From Tubiluchus corallicola (taxonomy: Eukaryota; Priapulida; Priapulimorpha; Priapulimorphida; Tubiluchidae), in NCBI GenBank assembly GCA_030141605.1, contig JAQGDQ010001026.1, positions 1 to 58,510 on the forward strand: a DNA stretch of 58,510 bases, read 5' to 3'. Numbering within the stretch: the stretch's first letter is position 1; each line of letters begins with the position of its first letter. Shown here one piece after another: positions 9,666 to 23,242 of this stretch. The translations under genes and the position numbers were made by a program. Under the pieces are notes generated by a model that saw only the letters and a list, made by a program, of their open reading frames with translations, was not told the origin of the DNA and searched no databases.

Positions 9666-12600
9666 ATGAATAACAGCAAACATTTGCACAAAACACAAAT
9701 CAAGATAGAAAAGGTAAAGAAGACCAGAATAACCGGGAAAGACGCTCTAACCAGAATAACCGGGAAAGACGCTCTAACCAGAATAACCGGGAAAGACGCT
9801 CTAACCAGAATAACCGGGAAAGACGCTCTAACCAGAATAACCGGGAAAGACGCTCTAACCAGAATAACCGGGAAAGACGCTCTAACCAGAATAACCGGAA
9901 AGACGCTCTAACCAGAATAACCGGGAAAGACGCTCTAACCAGAATAACCGGGAAAGACGCTCTAACCAGAATAACCGGGAAAGACGCTCTAACCAGAATA
10001 ACCGGGAAAGACGCTCTAACCAGAATAACCGGGAAAGACGCCCGAGTAAAAGAAATGTGTATAGAAACATTACAAACAAAGACTGACGATGGTGAAGATG
10101 TGGAAAGTTCCGGAAAACGTCGAGCCTGTGATTTGGTTAAACTTGGTAAGGCTAATGAATCTAGACCAGATTATTCTTCTGGTTTGTGTAACTCTGATCA
10201 AAGTTCATCAAAAAAGACTGAACAAGCAAAGAAGTTTCCGGACAAACGTTTATTTCCCTTTGGCAACTACGATCGTTACTATGGTTACAGAAATCCAGCC
10301 AATGAGGACTATCGCTTGTACAGTTTAAACAGGTCGTGGTTTCAGGACAAAGAGGTTCTGGACATTGGGTGCAACACGGGTCAGTTTACGTTACAAGTGG
10401 CAAAACGGTTTAGACCAAAGAAAATCGTTGCCGTCGACATAGACAAAAAGCTGATAAGAATAGCGCGAAAGAACATTTGGCATTACGTTCAGCTGTCTAA
10501 AAATACTTCCTCATTTCCCGTGTCATTTCGGATAGCTTATGGTTGTACGGGCGCTCCCGTGGTGCCGGGACTTATGAACGAGTTTCCCAATAACGTGATT
10601 TTCATCGAGGTATGTCTGAAGTAACAATTTACAGGTAGCAAAGTTTGCTTAATGCAAATGCTTTTTTTGTTGAGTATTGCTTATAAGACAAGTTTTTAAT
10701 TCTTTTGAAACTTGAAAATGAAGTTCACGTTCAATTTTCTGTCATATTGTTTATTGCTTATTTATTTCACATTAACACAAATACACAATTAATGCATTAA
10801 AAGAAACAAAACGTTATCAATAATTCAATGAATAACAAACAGTAAGATACATAATAGGAAGCAAATTTTGGAAAAAATGATTTAAACTGTCTTGAGATGT
10901 AGGTCAACCTATGGTAAACAAAGATAGTGATATCGCTACTTCCTTTAATACTGGTGTCTAAACAACGTTATGTACAGCATCATTACAAATATACTAACTT
11001 GACTCTCAAAACACTGTGGGGTTGAAAGAATAGGGGTTTAAACAAGAGAATTATCACTGTTGTATGTTGCTTAGTAAATTCGTATACAGTTTACTTTGAG
11101 CACATAACTAGTTTAGATATACCATAGTTTAGGTTTGCTACATATAGAAATGTAAATGTGTTGCGGGCAATCAAAAAACAGGGCTTGTTAGATTGTCCCA
11201 AACTGTGAAAGAAAAAAAAGTAATGGAAATTATCTAAAAATTTGAAGTGAATCGTATGATAAAGAAAACATTAGTGCTACAGTTGCATTTCTCTCTTTTA
11301 GTGCAACTACGTTCTCGATTCAGATACATTGCTAGAGCTTCAAAAGCCAGAGTATGACACCATCTTGTTTCTCAGCACATCCAAGTGGATTCACTTGAAC
11401 TGGGGTAATCTAGCTGACATGGAACATTCATTTTCTTTGTTATATTATGAATTTGTTCCCTTTTTTATATATGAGTTGTCAAATGTTTGTGCATGTACAA
11501 TTTCTCAACTAGCCTTATTTGTCAAATAGTAGATTGTTCAATGTGTGCTTTGTTTCTCTACGAATAACATGGAAATACAAACAGTTCTTCTTCTTCTTCC
11601 CAGCTTTTCCCTATTCGGGGTCGCCGTTGTGAATGAGTCTTCTCCACGCATTCCTGTTGTTGACCATCTCTTCATTTATGTCTTCCCTTCCCACATGATC
11701 TTCACCGACTCTTCTTTTCAGGTGTCCATACCATCGCAATCTTGCGAGGCTTCAACTACTTTTACTGTTCCTCTGATATTATTATTTCTAATTTTATCTC
11801 TTCTTGTTATTCCCACCATCCATCTCAACATCCTCATCTCCACCATATCCATTTTCTTCTCTTCGATCTTCTTTAGAGAAGCTGCTTCCAGCCCATAGAT
11901 TTGAGCGGGTCTGACCACTTCTTTGCACTCACCGACTCATTAATAGGAGGTTTTGGCGCAGTTTTTACAGGAGGATGCCCTTCCTGACCCTAACCCTCCC
12001 TATTTATCCGGGCTTGGGACCGGCAATGAAAATACAAACAGGTCAAATTTACTAATTGTATGATAGTTATAATTTGAAATGTGACTAGATGTATCTGTCA
12101 ATAGAAGATCAATAATTATGGAAGATCATCAATAGTCATATTTCAAATTATTATTTCATGTTATGATTGTGAATAGCAGGAAATTGGGGGAAAATTTTCA
12201 ACTGCTGCAACTGATTTGCTTGGATTAGTTTTCGTTGACAATGACACTGTACCAACCTAAATTAAATTGGTTTAGAACTACATACAGGTGAGATAATTTA
12301 AGGACTGGAATTCGTATGTTAGCTAAGCAACAGTTCAGTGTTTGGAGCTTATAAATCAATCAATCAATAAAATATGATTGTAAGTGTTTTTGGTGCTGAT
12401 GATGCAATAATTTCCCCCATTTTTTGCTATTTCGTCTTTCCATTTTTTGCCAGTTTAATGATTTTAACTTCCTAAGGAAACTTTTATTAGTTTCTGATCG
12501 TAATTTTTTTTTAATTGCATATGTAGGAGATGCCGGATTGCAGAGGGTATTCAAACGCATCTATGCACAACTACGACCTGGCGGGAGAATGATATTTGAA

Positions 12601-14195
12601 CCTCAACCTTGGGATTCGTATTCTAAAAGCAAAAAGATTAATGTAATTATTTTTCGATTTTTTGAAATCTTCATTTTCGTCTCAAAACACACTCATTGCC
12701 TGTAGGACCTCACTTTTATGGATACGTGTACTTCAAAATAAACATGTTTTGTTGCAGGAAACCTTACGCCAAAATTATTACTCAATAAACATGAAGCCAG
12801 AGTCTTTTTGTGATTACCTCCTTTCAAAGGATGTTGGTTTTGAAACTTGTGAAATGTTAGACACACCTCCTAATACTTCAAAAGGTAATTTTTTGTTTTC
12901 TATTTTGGAAAAAAATTGTTTTTTGGCATCAGTTTTTTTAGCTAATTATACCTGTACAAGTTATTTCCACGTTTGTAAAGTTTGTTTGACCACTGTGTGC
13001 ATTTGTGCAAGTTTGTTTGACCGCTGTGTGCATTGTGCAAGTTTGTTTGACCGCTGTGTGCATTTGTGCAAGTTTTTTTGACCGCTGTGTGCATTTGTGC
13101 AAGTTTGTTTGACCACTGTGTGCATTTGTGCAAGTTTGTTTGACCACTGTGTGCATTTGTGCAACTATTATGTATGTAATCCCAATAAAAATTCACTCAC
13201 AGTCATTATTTCTGAATGGTTTGACTGTACCGTTTCTAAACTCTGCTGACTGTATTTGTCGCTTATTGTACCGAGTATGCGATTGTAGTATTATGTGATC
13301 TATTTAATTGTCAGTCTACTACACTATGGTACTGAATTAGTCTATGCTGCCATCTACAGTCGTTGTTTTACTCTAATTGTATAAAGTTTGTCAGAGATTG
13401 ATTTTTGTTTCTAAATATTGTTTCCTTTTGCTTTTATAGATATTCATTAATCAGAGTAATTAGATTGTTAATTTCATGCTTTAATTCTGTATCTAACTCT
13501 CTTGTTCAAGTTTAAATAGAGAAAAATTATAACATTATAACACAGCTTTCTGTAAACCAATAATCTTTATTCTGCTATCAAAGAAGCCAAATAGACTTTG
13601 ATTTTGGTGTAACTAGTAGTCTATAGAGTATAGGTGACCTTTCCATTTATGGTCTGTATGCATGAATATGATGTACCTTCCAATAGGAACTTGTATGTCT
13701 GGTCATGTGATTACAGCTTTATTCTCTCAGGCAAGCAAGTTTCAGTTGATCTAGAGACAGCATTGAGAAAGGATACGAAATTTCTACTGTAAAATATTAT
13801 ATTGCTAACTTTATGACTGTTTGTTCAATTTTATGGTCTGTGAACATTGTATACATTTTACAATAAAATGATTGCAAATTTCTACAGTATTATATGCACA
13901 TGCAAAAAAATAATAATGAAATTGTTGGACAGGTGATAGCAGGTAAGTTTACGTAATGGGCTATACCAAAAACATGGCGGAGAATCCTAGTAAATTTATT
14001 GATACGTAGCCTATAATTATTTGAAATTGTAATAGAAATCATAACGGTGCGACTTTGTTACAGATACAAACAGCAATTATAATGTAGATTTATACTTAAG
14101 GGTTTCAAAGACCAATCTATCTACTCACAAAAAGAGCATCAGACTCTAATGGTGGACAAAGTTCTGAAGGAGCTTCTTCTGTCTCAATGTTATGA
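9666..14195 (+). CDS. MEPCE: MEPCE/Bin3-family RNA 5'-phosphate methyltransferase
   Basis: SAM-dependent methyltransferase of the Bin3 domain family; animal MEPCE caps the 5' gamma-phosphate of 7SK snRNA in the nucleus. Exons: 9666 or 10055 to 10609, 11302-11404, 12527-12642, 12758-12884 and 14101-14195 (TGA). All have GT-AG borders and consistent phases. Visible motifs: [18 protein letters not shown] motif [17 protein letters not shown], acidic loop AVDID, then [41 protein letters not shown] and the C-terminal [16 protein letters not shown], in the family's usual order. From the ATG at 10055 the protein is 331 residues. The true start is uncertain: the frame from the ATG at 9666 crosses a 27-bp repeat and is broken by one 26-bp unit. 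An upstream exon is also possible. Confidence 0.88.
9722..10042 (+). repeat. 27-bp minisatellite in MEPCE exon 1
   Basis: About 12 units, nearly identical. The unit reads as TRITGKDAL in one frame and NQNNRERRS in another, both free of stops. One unit near 9890 is 26 bp (CCGGAAAG instead of CCGGGAAAG), which swaps the two readings. Confidence 0.93.
11580..12025 (-). mobile_element. LINE 3'-end fragment (RTE/CR1-like), copy 1
   Basis: The minus strand reads [36 protein letters not shown] and [10 protein letters not shown], a C-terminal reverse-transcriptase signature, preceded by the GGTCAGGAAGGGCATCC segment. It shares near-identical sequence with 18110-18435. Lies in MEPCE intron 2. Confidence 0.75.
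12970..13165. repeat. 27-bp minisatellite
   Basis: About seven units of GTTTGACCACTGTGTGCATT plus TGTGCAA in MEPCE intron 4. The overlapping minus-strand frames are repeat artefacts. Confidence 0.92.
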
Positions 14196-14302
14196 CACTC
14201 GGTTTGTGACGACAAGCATATTACATGTGAGTGAGTTGCTCTTTTATCCCAGCTATTGATAACTACAGTATGCGACATTAGTGAATGTTTTATGCGTCAA
14301 TG

Positions 14303-14797
14303 CAGGAGTGTGCAAATTATCTGATTAACCGGGCCACATTAAACTTTCCCGCAATTCCTGCGGGCCACAGGCAGTTTGATCAAGGAGCCAAGTACAGAAA
14401 GGCCTAATAACGATTTTTTTTGCATCCGACCTGCGTACATCATTACTATTACACTCAAGAAACTATTTTAGAAGTTATTAAAATTTATATTACAAACCAT
14501 ATATTTCTACATTCAGGACCAGATAGTGGTAATTTCATTACAATGCATATTAGTAATGTGTATCACATAGTCTGTGTAGTACAGTGACATTAAGCTACAA
14601 CCATCTTGTAAGGGTTAATGGCATCCGATCTAGTAGAAAAAACTACCCGCACTATCTTTGGGATCGTGGCACGGACTTCAGCTGGATACACTCAATAGAC
14701 TCAATTAGTCTCGCCCGGGCCGCACTTTCATTAGGTTGACAAATCTCTTCGCGGGCCGCACAAATTCTCTCGGCGGGCCGCAATTTGCACACCCCTG
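14303..14797. mobile_element. hAT-type MITE, CAGGGGTGTGCAAA family, copy 1
   Basis: Ends CAGGAGTGTGCAAATTATCT and AATTTGCACACCCCTG; flanks CGTCAATG and CATTAATG match at 6 of 8. The interior is rich in CGGGCCGC and has no ORF. Reverse orientation relative to 18847-19345. Confidence 0.85.
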
Positions 14798-15581
14798 CAT
14801 TAATGCATGTTTGGTAAGTCAGAGTACACAAAGGTCTCTGTTCTTAATCAATTTCTTTATCTTCAGCCAGTACAACTAAAACAAAGATTCAGTCTATACA
14901 AAAGCATTCCACCATGACTAACATTAGTAATAACTACTACATAATTATTTTTGTAGAAGTTAAGTCTCTTGAACAAAGCTACACAGAGGCAACATATAAA
15001 TAAAGCTATACTTAGCATTACGCTTGCCTGTCTAAAAAACTTATGTAGCTAGAAAACAATTTTTAGCAATTGAAAATGTCTGCACCAACTGGTAAACTTC
15101 ACTGTTAATAGTGACCAGTGCGTATCTTAATCGGCTCACAAAAAATAGTCATAATTAATTTTATTGACAATATAAAGTAATTTATACGTTTGCTTAGTTA
15201 GTGAAGTGCGCTACGAATGCTTTGATTATTTTTGCGAAGTCGTTCCATTGTTATCTGAACTTTCTTACTCAATGACTAAATGATTAAAAAGGCAGCACCT
15301 AAGCATCAGTGCGGGAGTTTGAATTTACAGTTTTTATTCATTGTTATTGCTAATACAAGCTCTGGGGACAGTAAGACAGCATACAGGTGATGCAAAATTT
15401 CATGATGTCAAAATTCTGTTTTCTTGTCCTTTAATTTTCTCTGGAATGTAGAATAAAAATTACCTGCAACTTTTGCAGATATATTATCCATTGGAAGATT
15501 GAATTTTGCCTGTAATTCGTGAACTGCGTGACCACAATATGCCTCTGCTGTATTTTTAAAAGTGCCAAAAGTAACCCAACA

Positions 15582-15875
15582 CTGATTGTGCACACAGAGA
15601 TTGCAAGTCTTCAGTAGCTGATTGTGCACACAGAGGATGCAGGTCTTCAGTAGCTGATTGTGCACACAGAGGATGCAGGTCTTCAGTAGCTGATTGTGCA
15701 CACAGAGATTGCAAGTCTTCAGTAGCTGATTGTGCACACAGAGATTGCAAGTCTTCAGTAGCTGATTGTGCACACAGAGGTTGCAAGTCTTCAGTAGCTG
15801 ATTGTGCACACAGAGATTGGCAGGTCTTCAGTAGCTGATTGTGCACACAGAGATTGCAGGTCTTCAGTAGTTGAT
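15582..15875. repeat. 36-bp minisatellite
   Basis: Eight units of TGATTGTGCACACAGAGATT plus GCAAGTCTTCAGTAGC. The unit is divisible by three, so long minus-strand frames appear (HNQLLKTCNLCV), but no splice sites or homology support a gene. Confidence 0.92.
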
Positions 15876-16580
15876 CGGTGAGGATTGATCTTCATAGTTT
15901 TTTTTTGTAAATATGTTGTCTATTTAGATTGTAATTAAGTTTGTGAAAAAATGCTTTGTAAAGAATCTATTGTAAAATATGTACTTTTGTATTACAAATA
16001 CTGTAATTTATAGTATCACTTTATACATACTTGATTGTTCCGTAACAGATGTAAATGTTTTTTAATCATTTGTGGAAATTAAAAGTATTCATTGTGATTT
16101 TGAATTTCTTGTGATCTTTTTGTACTGAATCTCCCAATTGGAAGTACAACAAACTTGCTTCATTTACCATAAATTTGATTTGTAACAATATTTAAAGTAA
16201 CATTTATTTAAATTTTTTTTAACAAGGTCAACACCAACTTGTTCAACAAATTAAATCTTACTTAAAATATTTTGCAACTGCATTAGAAGCATACATGATA
16301 CAAAATTTGCTCTTGTGTTTACATAAGTTAGGAGATATATCGTTTGACTTCTGTTGCACTTAAAACAGTTGCATGTTACTAAATATGCTTTAATTTTTTA
16401 CTTAACATTTAACAAGTCATGCAATATCGAATAATAGAAATTGTTGCTTACTGTAGCTCACATGTACAGTATAAACAATAATCTACTGATCAAACTTCCT
16501 CATTAGCTGAGAACATTAGCCAAAAGAATGGAATAAAATTGTACGTTAGCCCTTTTTTATCTTATACCTAGTCCACAAGG

Positions 16581-17081
16581 CCATACTACGGCCAAATCAC
16601 GTTGAAAACACCGGTTCTCGTCTGATCACCGAAGTTAAGCAACGTAGAGCCTGGTTAGTGCTTGGATGGGTGACCGCCTAGGAATACCAGGTGCTGTAGG
16701 CCTGCGGGATGCCCACACTGTATCTCGACACTAGGCGGAGGAGCTGCACAAGCAGCCAACGGCTAGAGGGCGGAGGAGGTCAAGTGACCCAACGGCCACG
16801 TGTAGAGGAGTAACCCTTCCAAATCATGAGTGGAACCCCAAAGGCGGACCAGTGCAGCATGCTCACTGATTCCGGCAGCTCCTGCAGCCAACCTGGTGCC
16901 AAACGTATCGCTCCGCTTTCCTTTGGACTACACCAGGGAGGAAGAGAGGGGGTTCCTGTTGTCTGGGCAACTCAGGATCTCCATACACCTTGCCCAGGCG
17001 TGCGCCCTGGAGACGTTCAAGGATCCGACGCTCTTGGCGCACACTCCATCGTCTTCTGAGACAGAAGGATGCCAACAACAA
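16581..17081 (+). mobile_element. 5S rRNA-derived SINE (SINE3-like), copy 2
   Basis: A 501-bp copy of the element at 979-1480, flanked by the perfect 12-bp duplication TAGTCCACAAGG (16569-16580 and 17082-17093). Same 5S head, same body, tail GCCAACAACAA. Confidence 0.92.
16586..16701 (+). rRNA. 5S rRNA-like head of SINE copy 2
   Basis: Full-length 5S-like segment with GAAGTTAAGCAACGTAGAGC and GATGGGTGACCGCC; the closest to canonical 5S of the three copies. Retroposed, therefore probably not a ribosomal gene. Confidence 0.7.
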
Positions 17082-17339
17082 TAGTCCACAAGGTCGTTCA
17101 AATGACTGACATTCAAAACACTGAACTCTATCCACATGATCAGTTTTTACTGAAAGTTATTTTACACATAACTATTTGAAGAAGTGGCATTCTCTAACCT
17201 CTCATCATTTCTGAAATTGTACTAAAATGGTTTGTATGAAAACGAGCTTTGAGCTTTTAGCATGTGCTGCAAATAGAAAGCGAAATCAAGGAAAAAACAT
17301 CTTTGGCACAGAAATCAAACAAGAAGTCAATATCAACTA

Positions 17340-17562
17340 CAGTCAACCTTGGATATAAGGGACATCCCCAGACAAGGGAATACAGTCGGGCCCACGCGGG
17401 GTCTCGGTATAGGCCTTTTAGGATGTAAAAATATTTCATCATGGGTCCCTTATATCCGTGTACTTTACATACGAAGATTTTTAGAAGGAAAAACATTACG
17501 AAAAATCGGGGCCGGTGTTGGTGGTCCCTTATAAGTGAGTACTTTATACCTGAGGTTAACTG
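17340..17562. mobile_element. pogo/Tigger-like MITE, CAGTCAACCTNGGATATAAG family
   Basis: A 223-bp element with inverted ends CAGTCAACCTTGGATATAAG and CCTGAGGTTAACTG, flanked by TA on both sides. A longer relative lies at 48672-49154. Confidence 0.78.
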
Positions 17563-18109
17563 TATTTCGGGAATTAGAAGTTGAAGCGCAAATGAATTTT
17601 TAAATTATATTTGGATATTACCAAGTAACTTTGATTACCGAACACATTTTCGCCTGTAAATAATGTAGGAATCAAGAATAGGTTGTCAAGGCATCATAGC
17701 TTGTGTTTTTGATGGTTAATTTAGACGCCTTGGGACTAGTGCAAGCTCTTGCACATTTCCCTGTACGTAAGTATCCTATATAAGTCTATAAGTGTATATA
17801 AAAATTATTTACGTCACTCACAGAAATTCCTGCAGGCATGCGCTTAATAACTATAATAGTAATCACTGCTTTAGTAACACCAAGCGGTTTACGTACACCG
17901 CCATAAATGAGCTTTTCTAGTTGAGTCATCAGTGCGCATTCTTACTGGCTGTTCAGTCCGCGAATGACGACCAGGACTAATGAAAATCAAAACCAGGCTT
18001 CATATTGTCAAACTTGAATGACGTTCAAATTTCACTATCATTCTCAACGTTCACACGTTCACATGATAGTGTTTTGAATGACCAACCTAGCCACTGGGGG
18101 GGGGGCAAG

Positions 18110-18435
18110 CCAGCCCAACTCAGTGCCGGTCCCAAGCGCGGATAAATAGGGAGGGTTAGGGTCAGGAAGGGCATCCGCCTGTAAAAACTGCGCCAAAACC
18201 TTCTATGAATGAGTCGGTGAGTGCAAAGAAGTGGTCAGACCCGCTCTAATCTATGGGCTGGAAGCAGCTTCTCTAAAGAAGACCGAAGAGAAGAAAATGG
18301 GTGTGGTGGAGATGAGGATGTTCAGATGGATGGTGGGAATAACAAGAACAGATAAAATTAGAAATAATAATGTCAGAGGAACGGTAAAAGTAGTGGAAGC
18401 CTCGCAAGATAGCGATGGTATGGACACCTGAAAAG
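18110..18435 (+). mobile_element. LINE 3'-end fragment, copy 2
   Basis: Same segment as 11580-12025 in opposite orientation: GGTCAGGAAGGGCATCC followed by a 66-codon frame with [21 protein letters not shown] reverse-transcriptase C-terminal remnant. Confidence 0.75.
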
Positions 18436-18846
18436 AAGTGTTTTGAATGACCCGTGTGAACGGGCTGTTAGTCTGAACTTCACTGAATAAATGCCAAGAT
18501 CTCAAGCGAAAATTATTACACAAGTCTGTAGTATTACAAAGTAACTGCATTATGTATTATAATGAACAAATAATATGAAACTTATTAGTGAATGCAGGTA
18601 ACTGTAAAGGTACAAAAGACTAGTAAAAATATATTTCTTAATGAAAAGTATAATAGAAGATGTAAGTTGATCATCAAGCATGATTCTTCGTGTACAAATA
18701 TAGACTTCTATTTAAAGGCAGTCCATCAAGGCCATTCTGATGTATAAGCATTTTGTAATAACAACAATGATTTTTACTACTTATTGTGTTGTGCACAAAG
18801 CAAATGCTCTTAATAATGGTTCTTAATAATACTTATGGCCTTAATG

Positions 18847-19345
18847 CTGGGGTGTGCAAATTGCGGCCCGCGGGCCACTTGCGGCACGCCGAGAGAATTT
18901 GTGCGGCCCGCGAAGAGATTTGTCAACCTATTGAAAGTGCGGCCCGGGCGATTAATTGAGTGTATTCAGCTGAAGTCTGTGCCATGATCCCAAAGATAGT
19001 GCGGGTAGTTTTTTCTACTAGATCGGATGCCATTAACCCTTACAAGCCGGTTGTAGCTTAATAACACTGTACTACACAGACTGTGTGATACACATTACTA
19101 ATATGCATTGTATTGAAATTACCACTATCTGTCCTGAAAGTAGAAATATATGGTTTGTAATATAAATTTTAGTAACTTCTAATACAGTTTCTTGAGTGTA
19201 GTAGTAATGATGTACGCAGGTCGGATGCAAAAAAATCGTTATTAGGCCTTTCTGTACTTGGCTCCTTGATCAAACTGCCGGTGGCCGCAGGAATTGCGGG
19301 AAAGTTTAGTGTGGCCCGGCTAGTCAGATAATTTGCACACCCCTG
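18847..19345. mobile_element. hAT-type MITE, CAGGGGTGTGCAAA family, copy 2
   Basis: A 499-bp element with ends CTGGGGTGTGCAAA and TTTGCACACCCCTG and the perfect 8-bp duplication CCTTAATG (18839-18846 and 19346-19353). No ORF. Confidence 0.92.
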
Positions 19346-20024
19346 CCTTAATGTAACTGGTAGCAGCTAAGTATAGTACAGTAAATTCTGTCAAACAAAA
19401 GAAATATTAGTTTAAATAAATATTTTATGGTAATATGTTAAATGATCTAAATAAGTTAAAGCTACACTCGACTGGAACTGCTGAGACTAAGCAATGCAAT
19501 AGTTAACCCTTTCATATCCGTTGTATCCCATTCTCTGCGTTTAAAATTAATAAAATTTTAAAACTGAGAGTTATTTGATCTGTTAATAGTTATTTTGATT
19601 TAAGCCAATAACAATAGAGTAAAACTGGTGATAAAATCGTAAACTAGAAAATCTACATAACATAAGGTACAGTACTTTAGAGACGACTTTGTACAGATCA
19701 GCGTAGCATACATACTAAATGTCTTAAATACTTTAAAAAATTATCAGCATTTGCTTTTTATCATGTTTAGCAACCATTGAATCCCAATGTATCCCGTGGG
19801 ATACAGGCTATATTTAGCACACGGGAACAGGTAGAAAAAAATAGTTATTATGTGTGCACAAGATGGACATACTGAACAAAAGTACCAAGCCAAAATATTT
19901 TTTCTTATTAAAAAATAATTTGGGACTGAAAGGGTTAAACAAAGTCTGTCCCAATGCATGATGATTTTCCTATGTTAGTTTACAATATCACAGTTATCTG
20001 GTGTTGCTGGTGCTAGACAATAAG

Positions 20025-21041
20025 CTACCGATGGCCATAAAAGTGATCAGTATCAACATCTGGGCCTGTAAAATTTTGATTTGGTGACAACGTGTTCGGA
20101 TCGTGTTCACGAAAACAAAACCTGATGGTTGCACCTTGCATCTTTCTGCCATACTCTCCAGCCCAGAATTGTGTGTCACGTCCATGGTGCACAAATCGCA
20201 CATACCGCACACCACAAGGATAGTCCCTAAATATATATTTCACCTGACTCCATGCTCCCCCTTCCCATTGTCCCTCTCTGAGAATTCCTGAGAAAAATCC
20301 GGCTAAAATTCGACACTGAGCATCAAGCAAACTTGCACGTAGGTAGTATCTGCTACCACAATCCCAGCGACCGGCATGCCATTCAGAGACCTCTATTGGC
20401 GGCTTACATTTGTCTAGTGTTTCTCTGTCACACCCTTCGGCAAGTAGGTCTACTGTTTGTTCCTTTATAGCATCTCTAAAAGACGTTACAAAGCAAGTGT
20501 CATGGCCTTGTTCAAATAATGGGAAAGACTGACAACCATGTAGACCAGTTTCTATTTTCCAAAGGGCTGCCTGGTGGTGTGCATTTGCTGCTACACTCCA
20601 CCCACTAAAACCATCTTTACCACTTGGATTTCTAATCAAGTTTCTCCCATAGGGGTCTTTAAAATAAATCTTCATAAAGTGACTAACTTTGGTAAGATTA
20701 AGCTTGGCTGGAATAGTACATTTAGCTTGGTGACATTTGGTTTTCCATAAGTGGACAGAAATATTGATGTCATGATGCCACTGTTTACAAACTAATGTGC
20801 ATGATTTCAACAATACATGTCCTGGCACAAATGACAGAATGTGAATTAAAATTTCACTAGGTAAATCTTGTACTTGTGGGAAGTAGTCAGCGCAATCATC
20901 CTCTGCTCCATCGTGTTGCATATTCTTCCTAGTCGTTTGTTTTTTAACTCCTAGTGACTGTCCCATTACGTCACTAATAATTATTGTAAGTGAACTACAC
21001 TTGCGTGAACACGCCAAGTCATACACAGTTACAATTGTCAA
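20025..21041 (-). CDS. F-box protein with FBA domain (FBXO2/6/44-type)
   Basis: Substrate receptor of an SCF ubiquitin ligase; in vertebrates this group recognises misfolded N-glycosylated proteins in ER-associated degradation. The uninterrupted 338-codon frame has an F-box (LPSEILIHILSFVPGHVLLK, VCKQWHHDI, LWKTKCHQA) and an FBA domain (NLIRNPSGKDGFSGWSVAAN, ATIRFCFRE) with SEWHAGRWDCGSRYYLRASL and DTQFWAGEYGRKM. The DTQFWAG segment aligns with the loop that holds the aromatic glycan-contact residues of FBXO2; a Lys at the following position in FBXO2 appears to be Ala here. The start at 20966 (MGQSLGVKK, 313 residues) is as likely as 21041. No intron interrupts the domains. Divergent from DNAJC16, about 2.2 kb apart. 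Which vertebrate paralogue it matches cannot be told. Confidence 0.92.
   Translation of the reverse strand: MTIVTVYDLACSRKCSSLTIIISDVMGQSLGVKKQTTRKNMQHDGAEDDCADYFPQVQDLPSEILIHILSFVPGHVLLKSCTLVCKQWHHDINISVHLWKTKCHQAKCTIPAKLNLTKVSHFMKIYFKDPYGRNLIRNPSGKDGFSGWSVAANAHHQAALWKIETGLHGCQSFPLFEQGHDTCFVTSFRDAIKEQTVDLLAEGCDRETLDKCKPPIEVSEWHAGRWDCGSRYYLRASLLDAQCRILAGFFSGILREGQWEGGAWSQVKYIFRDYPCGVRYVRFVHHGRDTQFWAGEYGRKMQGATIRFCFREHDPNTLSPNQNFTGPDVDTDHFYGHR

Positions 21042-23242
<2,201 letters not shown>

Larger units (their letters stand above)
14196..20024. other. Intergenic region MEPCE/FBXO
   Basis: No host gene seen. It holds two hAT MITEs, a 36-bp minisatellite, a 5S SINE, a pogo-like MITE, a LINE fragment and unique AT-rich sequence. 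A diverged relative of the 2323-2988 element lies near 15160-15340 (shared GTGCGCTACGAATGCT). Confidence 0.6.

Noticed and set aside
15408-15846. Minus-strand ORFs of HNQLLKTCNLCV repeats
   Set aside because: Product of a 36-bp minisatellite; open in several frames and without exon signals.
16586-16701. Functional 5S ribosomal RNA gene
   Set aside because: Target-site duplications and a shared body of 370 bp in dispersed copies mark retroposition. No tandem 5S array is present.
18231-18431. Small host gene ([14 protein letters not shown]...)
   Set aside because: The same peptide is encoded at 11718-11918 on the other strand and matches LINE reverse-transcriptase C-termini.
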